DNA of 18,748 nt from assembly GCA_018303645.1 (NCBI GenBank), contig JAGVXR010000069.1, forward strand, positions 1-18,748, written 5' to 3'. Source of the stretch: Candidatus Woesearchaeota archaeon. GTDB taxonomy: Archaea > Nanobdellota > Nanobdellia > Woesearchaeales > GW2011-AR4. The notes under the pieces were generated by a model. That model saw nothing but the letters and a program-made list of their open reading frames with translations, made no database searches and was not told where the DNA came from. A program made the position numbers and the translations under genes. Of the stretch, positions 14,813 to 18,748 are shown one piece after another. Every line of letters starts with the position of its first letter. Position 1 is the first letter of the stretch.

Positions 14813-15368
14813 ATGCTCAGCGGCAAAATTGCATTGGTTACAGGCGCTTCCAGGGGCATTGGAAAGGCGATAGCTATAGAGCTTGCGAAACAAGGCGCGG
14901 ATGTGATTGTCAATTACAACAGGAATGAGGAAGATGACGCAGGAGGAATGGAATAAAGTCATTGATGTGAATCTTAACAGCATCTACAATGTAACAAAAA
15001 ATGCATTGCCTTTGCTGCAGAAAAACTCCAGGGTGATCAGTATAAGCTCAATTGTGGGTTTATACGGCAACTTCGGGCAGGCAAATTATGCTGCTTCAAA
15101 AGCCGGCATTATAGGGTTTACAAAGTCGCTTGCAAAGGAGCTTGGAAAGTATGGCATAACTGTCAATGCTATTGCGCCTGGGTTTATAGAGAGTGATATG
15201 TCAAATAAGATCCCTTTTTTAAGAAAAAAAATAGTTGAGTGGATTATCCCTTTGAAAAGAATAGGAAAGCCGGAAGAAGTTGCTTATGCTGCTGCATTTC
15301 TTGCGTCTGAGGATGCGAGCTACATAACAGGGCAAGTGTTAAGCATAAGCGGAGGGCTGTCAATATAA
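14813..15368 (+). pseudogene. FabG-like SDR ketoreductase with internal deletion
   Basis: A short-chain dehydrogenase/3-oxoacyl reductase gene missing its middle. From ATG 14813 the protein starts normally (L-S-G-K-I-A-L-V-T-G-A-S-R-G-I-G, the NAD(P)-binding glycine motif) to about N-Y-N-R-N-E-E, then runs into a TAA at 14957-14959. A different frame, entered near 14928-14936 (R-K-M-T-Q-E-E-W-N-K-V-I-D-V-N-L), continues to 15368. It holds the catalytic Ser region S-I-S-S-I-V-G, Y-A-A-S-K (Tyr/Lys pair) and P-G-F-I-E-S-D-M. Compared with a FabG of about 245 residues, some 60 residues including the N-N-A-G motif are absent, with a frame change. As it stands no active reductase could be made. 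The first 113 nt include an exact 99-nt match to the window end. Confidence 0.8.
14827..14925 (+). repeat. 99-nt exact repeat, copy 1 (SDR nucleotide-binding region)
   Basis: Identical by eye to 18650-18748. The match begins inside the start of the SDR domain and stops for copy 2 only because the window ends. It ends within a few bases of the deletion point of this SDR gene. Confidence 0.9.
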
Positions 15369-15369
15369 A

Positions 15370-16503
15370 ATGTACATTAAGGGTGTTGGCATGACCAAGT
15401 TCGGAATCCAGCAGGATTTAAGCAGCCATATGGTGTATGAGGCTTCAATGGAGGCGCTGGAAGATGCCGGCATATCAATGAATGAAATAGATGCAATTGT
15501 TGTCTCTAGCATAGAAATAATGAGCAATGGAGAAAGACAAAAGCACAGCGCATCTTTTATGAGCAGCCTTTTCCAGATTAAAGTGCCTATACTTTCTGTG
15601 CCTGCAGGCTGCGCTGGCGGAGGCACTGCATTGTGGACGGCGAACAGGCTTTACAAAACAAGCAGCTACAGGAATATACTTGTCATAGGATTTGAAAAAG
15701 CAGTTGCTAACACGAGCAAAAGCGTGACTGATGAGATTTTAATGGGAGGGGAAAGGATTTATGAGCAGGCAGAAGGCTTGATTTTTCCCGCGCAGAATGC
15801 CCTAGTTGCCCAGCAGTACATGCTTAAATACGGCGCAACAACAGATGACTTTGCTTTGGTTGCTTACAAAAATCATCAAAATGCTTACCTTAACCCGAAA
15901 GCAAGGTTTTACAAAAGGCAGGTAACTTTAAAGCAGATAAAAAAATCTCCTATTGTTGCATCCCCATTAAGGCTTTTTGACTGCAGCATTTCCTGCAATG
16001 GCGCTGCTGCATTGATACTGTCCAAAGACGAGGCAGGCATTGAGGTTGTTGGCTCTGCTGAAGAGAATGATTGCTTGAGCCCTTTTGAAAGAGATGATAT
16101 GACTTCATTTTGGGTAACAAAGAAAGCAGCGGAAATTGCTTACAAGGAATCCGGAGTTAAGCCTTCTGAAATTGAAATAGCTGAGCTGCATGACGCTTTT
16201 ACGCCATTGGAACTCATTTCTTATGAAGACCTTGGATTTTGCAATTCTGGTGAAGGGGCAAATCTTATGAGGGACGGGTTTACAGAACTTAATGGCAAGC
16301 TGCCTGTAAACACAAGCGGGGGCTTGAAGGCAAAGGGGCATCCGATAAGCCCTACAGGAATTGCGCAGATTTATGAGATAGCAAAGCAGATGAAAGGAGA
16401 ATGCGGAAAAAGGCAGGTGAAAAATCCAAAATATGGGATTGCGCTTAATATTGGGGGGGCGGGGGCTGGTGCAACTGTGCATATTTTAAAAAATCTTAGC
16501 TGA
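15370..16503 (+). CDS. Thiolase family protein, archaeal/SCP2 type (copy 2)
   Basis: A 377-residue paralogue of the thiolase at 12233-13360, with C81 (P-A-G-C-A-G-G-G), H-D-A-F-T-P and N-T-S-G-G-L-K-A-K-G-H-P in the same positions and a C-terminal N-I-G-G-A-G loop without a CxG cysteine. The ends diverge clearly from copy 1, while the middle is almost the same at DNA level. This points to an older duplication overlaid by later sequence exchange. It starts 1 nt after the SDR stop. Two diverged copies may have different chain-length preferences or form a heteromeric enzyme with the DUF35-DUF362 protein; both are inference. The next gene follows after 15 nt with a GAGGG ribosome-binding sequence. 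Confidence 0.85.
   Translation: MYIKGVGMTKFGIQQDLSSHMVYEASMEALEDAGISMNEIDAIVVSSIEIMSNGERQKHSASFMSSLFQIKVPILSVPAGCAGGGTALWTANRLYKTSSYRNILVIGFEKAVANTSKSVTDEILMGGERIYEQAEGLIFPAQNALVAQQYMLKYGATTDDFALVAYKNHQNAYLNPKARFYKRQVTLKQIKKSPIVASPLRLFDCSISCNGAAALILSKDEAGIEVVGSAEENDCLSPFERDDMTSFWVTKKAAEIAYKESGVKPSEIEIAELHDAFTPLELISYEDLGFCNSGEGANLMRDGFTELNGKLPVNTSGGLKAKGHPISPTGIAQIYEIAKQMKGECGKRQVKNPKYGIALNIGGAGAGATVHILKNLS
15750..15987 (+). repeat. Near-identical segment shared by the two thiolase genes, copy 2
   Basis: Partner of 12601-12838; the perfect 78-nt run is 15910-15987. A constant offset of 3149 nt between matching blocks shows that no insertion or deletion separates them. Confidence 0.8.
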
Positions 16504-16518
16504 TTGTAGAGGGCAAAC

Positions 16519-17640
16519 ATGCTTTTAAAAGGTGTAAGGGTTCTGGACATGTCGAATCTTCTTCCGGGCCCTATGTGCTCATTGTTTCTTGCGGATCTTG
16601 GCGCAGATATCATTAAAGTGGAGAGCTTAAGCGGCGACCCAATGAGGTATTTTGAGAGTGCAAAAGGCAGAAGCCCTTATTTTCTTGCCCTAAACCGGAA
16701 CAAAAAGAGCATAGCCTTGAATCTCAAGACTGATGAAGGCAAAAAAATATTCATGAGGCTTGCAAAAAATGCTGATGTCGTGATAGAGGGCTTTCGCCCG
16801 GGCAAGGTTGATGCTTTGGGAATAGGCTACAAAAGCCTGAAGAAAATCAACCAGAAAATAATATACTGCTCTATAACAGGCTACGGGCAGAAAGGCGCTT
16901 ATAAAAACAAGGCTGGGCATGACCTGAATTATGCAGCATTAAGCGGCATGCTTGATGTGATATCGGCAGAGCCGTTTGTTGCAGGCGTGCAGATTGCAGA
17001 TGTAAGCGGCGCGCTTGTCGCTGCATTTGCAATAGTTTCCTCTTTGCTTTACCGCGAGAAGCACGGCAAAGGAAATTATATTGATATGGGCGTGCTTGAT
17101 GCAACGCTCTCTGTAATCGGAATGCACGTAGCATATCGCTCTGTATCTGAGAATACAGGCACTATTTTGTCAGGCAGCAAGCCGTGCTACAATGTCTACA
17201 GGACAAAGGACGGAAGATTCGCCAGCCTCGGGGCCATAGAAAAGAAATTTTGGGTGAATTTTTGCAATGCCATTGGGAGAGAAGACTTGATTCACAGGCA
17301 ATTTGATGGCAGCCGGGATGTTATGAATGAAGTGAAGGCTGTTTTCAAAAGCAAGGCTATGGATGAATGGGTAAGGCTGAATAATAAGCACGACTTTTGC
17401 TGCGAGCCTGTTAGAAAAATAAGCGAAGTAATCAAAGATGATTATTTCAAAAGCAAAAAGATGCTGGCAGATATTGATGGAATAAAACAGGTTGCTATGC
17501 CTGTGGCTTTTTCGAGTTTTAAAAAATTAAAGTACTCGATAGCCCCTAAAATCGGGCAGGATACGGAAAAAATCCTTGACGGAATAGGATACAACAAAAA
17601 TGAGATTAAAAAATTAAAATATTCAAATGTGATTTTATAA
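16519..17640 (+). CDS. CaiB/BaiF family protein, alpha-methylacyl-CoA racemase-like
   Basis: A 373-residue member of the CaiB/BaiF (class III CoA-transferase) family. The N-terminus has the family pattern L-K-G-V-R-V-L-D-M-S, L-L-P-G-P-M-C, L-A-D-L-G-A-D-I-I-K-V-E, then N-R-N-K-K-S-I-A-L-N-L-K and E-G-F-R-P-G. Residues A-G-H-D-L-N-Y (132-138) with H134 and I-A-D-V-S-G (159-164) with D161 match the His/Asp acid-base pair of alpha-methylacyl-CoA racemases (H126/D156 in the Mycobacterium tuberculosis enzyme). The length also fits racemases better than the longer formyl-CoA or carnitine CoA-transferases. It would invert the alpha-methyl centre of a 2-methylacyl-CoA. A methyltransferase-containing protein follows 2 nt later, which makes a branched substrate plausible. 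A CoA-transferase role remains possible. Confidence 0.8.
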   Translation: MLLKGVRVLDMSNLLPGPMCSLFLADLGADIIKVESLSGDPMRYFESAKGRSPYFLALNRNKKSIALNLKTDEGKKIFMRLAKNADVVIEGFRPGKVDALGIGYKSLKKINQKIIYCSITGYGQKGAYKNKAGHDLNYAALSGMLDVISAEPFVAGVQIADVSGALVAAFAIVSSLLYREKHGKGNYIDMGVLDATLSVIGMHVAYRSVSENTGTILSGSKPCYNVYRTKDGRFASLGAIEKKFWVNFCNAIGREDLIHRQFDGSRDVMNEVKAVFKSKAMDEWVRLNNKHDFCCEPVRKISEVIKDDYFKSKKMLADIDGIKQVAMPVAFSSFKKLKYSIAPKIGQDTEKILDGIGYNKNEIKKLKYSNVIL

Positions 17641-17642
17641 AA

Positions 17643-18748
17643 ATGAGCCAAACATCAGAGCACAATCCATGGAAGCCCGACAAGCCCATATCAAAGGGCG
17701 CTATAGCGTACCACGATGCAGTCTCAAAGGCTGAATATTACATTGCCATTTTGGATGAGTTAATTAAAATTACAAGCCAGAAAATCAAAGAGGGGCATGT
17801 TGTGGTTGATTTCGGCGCAGGCACAGGCGTTTCTGCATCGCGGTTGCTGGATAGTTTGAAAGTCAACGCAAATCTTTGGCTTGTTGACAACTCGGCTGCA
17901 TGGCTCGGCAAGGCATATGAGGTGATCGGCTCAAAACAAAATGTAAAGTGCTTCCTTCTGGAAAAGAAAAAGTATGGGTATGCGACACTTGCCGAGACAA
18001 TTGGAAAAAAAGTAGCAGATCATGTCATTTCAGCTAATACCGTTCATCTGATTCCGGACATCGAGGAGACATTCAAAGGCATTGCAAATTCGCTTAAAGA
18101 CAACGGGACATTCACTTTCCAGAGCGGCAATATAACAAGGGAGCGCAGGCCTGAAGGCGCTTTGATGGTGGACGATACTGTAAGGAGGGTTCATGACATT
18201 GCCCTTGAAATCGTAAAGACTGACGAGAGGTTTGCAGATTACGCTGCTGATATTGATGAGCGCGTAAAGAAGAGCGAGCCGCAGAGAAAATTTGTGTTTC
18301 CTGACACAAGACCGATTGAGGTTTATTTGGAAGCGTTAAAGAAAGCGAAATTTAAGTATGAAGATCCTTATTATAAATTATTCAAGGTTAAGTATGATGA
18401 CTGGCTGAAATTTTTGAGGGTAAGAAGGCTGCAGGCAGGCATACTGCCGGAGATAGGGGGCAATTATCCCTCACAAAAAGAAGAGAGTGACAGGGATTTG
18501 TTAATTACTCTTGCCACTAATAAGCTGTTTGAGGAGCTTCGAAGCAAAAATCAGTTAGCTGATGACAAGGGTTTCACGCTTGAGATTACATATGTAACTG
18601 CAAAAAAAGCAGAACAGGTTAATGAAAAAGGGATTGTGCTTGCAGGAAGAATTGCATTGGTTACAGGCGCTTCCAGGGGCATTGGAAAGGCGATAGCTAT
18701 AGAGCTTGCGAAACAAGGCGCGGATGTGATTGTCAATTACAACAGGAA
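17643..18748 (+). CDS. SAM-dependent methyltransferase fused to SDR ketoreductase (3' truncated)
   Basis: The frame is open from ATG 17643 to the window end, 368 codons, with no stop. The N-terminal part (about 1-200) is a class I SAM methyltransferase: V-V-V-D-F-G-A-G-T-G-V-S-A is motif I, the acidic D in W-L-V-D-N-S follows, then V-I-S-A-N-T-V-H-L-I-P-D and L-K-D-N-G-T-F-T-F. A helical, charged linker (about 200-330) follows. From about residue 331 an SDR domain begins in frame: L-A-G-R-I-A-L-V-T-G-A-S-R-G-I-G. The residues before the exact repeat (LAGR versus LSGK in the other SDR) are homologous in register but differ in DNA, so the fusion is not a simple assembly join. MT plus ketoreductase in one chain recalls polyketide synthase modules that methylate and then reduce a beta-keto thioester. 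Substrate unknown. Confidence 0.8.
   Translation, partial: MSQTSEHNPWKPDKPISKGAIAYHDAVSKAEYYIAILDELIKITSQKIKEGHVVVDFGAGTGVSASRLLDSLKVNANLWLVDNSAAWLGKAYEVIGSKQNVKCFLLEKKKYGYATLAETIGKKVADHVISANTVHLIPDIEETFKGIANSLKDNGTFTFQSGNITRERRPEGALMVDDTVRRVHDIALEIVKTDERFADYAADIDERVKKSEPQRKFVFPDTRPIEVYLEALKKAKFKYEDPYYKLFKVKYDDWLKFLRVRRLQAGILPEIGGNYPSQKEESDRDLLITLATNKLFEELRSKNQLADDKGFTLEITYVTAKKAEQVNEKGIVLAGRIALVTGASRGIGKAIAIELAKQGADVIVNYNR
18650..18748 (+). repeat. 99-nt exact repeat, copy 2, at the window end
   Basis: Identical to 14827-14925 and running to the last base. A perfect match of exactly 99 nt ending at the sequence end is what a de Bruijn graph assembly with k = 99 would leave at a branch, so the window end may be a contig end caused by this repeat. 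Confidence 0.9.

Noticed and set aside
1..18748. tRNA, rRNA, CRISPR array, insertion sequence or toxin-antitoxin pair
   Set aside because: No such element was seen by eye; the non-coding gaps are all under 160 nt.
17643..18748. MT-SDR fusion as a pure assembly chimera created by the 99-nt repeat
   Set aside because: The four residues before the repeat (LAGR) align with the other SDR start (LSGK) but with different codons, and the frame is kept, so the SDR domain starts before the identical part.

Overview
The window reads as a compact archaeal chromosome segment, 18.7 kb and almost wholly coding. Evidence for Archaea: an aMBF1-type zinc-ribbon/HTH factor, a RadB-type recombinase remnant, archaeal-style thiolases with a DUF35 partner, and TATA boxes (TTTAAA or TTTATAAA) whose centres lie about 25-32 nt upstream of start codons, the geometry of leaderless or nearly leaderless archaeal transcripts. 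Small proteins, very tight packing and biotin uptake in place of visible biotin synthesis suggest a reduced, possibly DPANN-like lineage; that placement is inference.

Layout. (a) 3-888, plus: a YjbQ/UPF0047 enzyme and aMBF1. (b) 4177-609, minus: a surface-glycosylation operon of a family 2 glycosyltransferase, a membrane-anchored thioredoxin-fold protein and a GT-C (PMT/ArnT-like) glycosyltransferase whose 3' end runs 280 nt into aMBF1. (c) 4216-6069: two divergent broken genes, a coiled-coil membrane protein (in-frame stop plus frameshift) and radB (frameshift just after Walker B). (d) 6126-11583: a biotin-dependent acyl-CoA carboxylase module. Carboxyltransferase and biotin carrier are on plus; biotin carboxylase, biotin-protein ligase, a small membrane protein and the biotin transporter BioY are on minus. 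The two transcripts meet stop to stop at 8037/8038. (e) 11732-18748, plus: a tightly packed operon of a FabZ-like dehydratase, a thiolase, a DUF35-DUF362 fusion, a FabG-like reductase (internally deleted), a second thiolase, a CaiB/BaiF protein resembling alpha-methylacyl-CoA racemase, and a methyltransferase-SDR fusion cut by the window end.

How the parts fit. The carboxylase would supply malonyl-CoA (or methylmalonyl-CoA). The operon facing away from it carries candidates for condensation (thiolases plus DUF35), ketoreduction (SDRs), dehydration (FabZ-like), methylation (MT domain) and epimerisation of an alpha-methyl centre (racemase-like). No acyl carrier protein, KAS-type condensing enzyme or enoyl reductase is visible. 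Together this looks like a CoA-based, ACP-free acyl-chain or polyketide-like pathway in an archaeon. It is the most interesting element, and its product is unknown.

Caution. Four sites show lesions or unusual joins (aMBF1/GT-C overlap, membrane pseudogene, radB, SDR), and the last 99 nt exactly repeat 14827-14925. This could be genuine gene decay and duplication, or assembly error; read mapping would decide.
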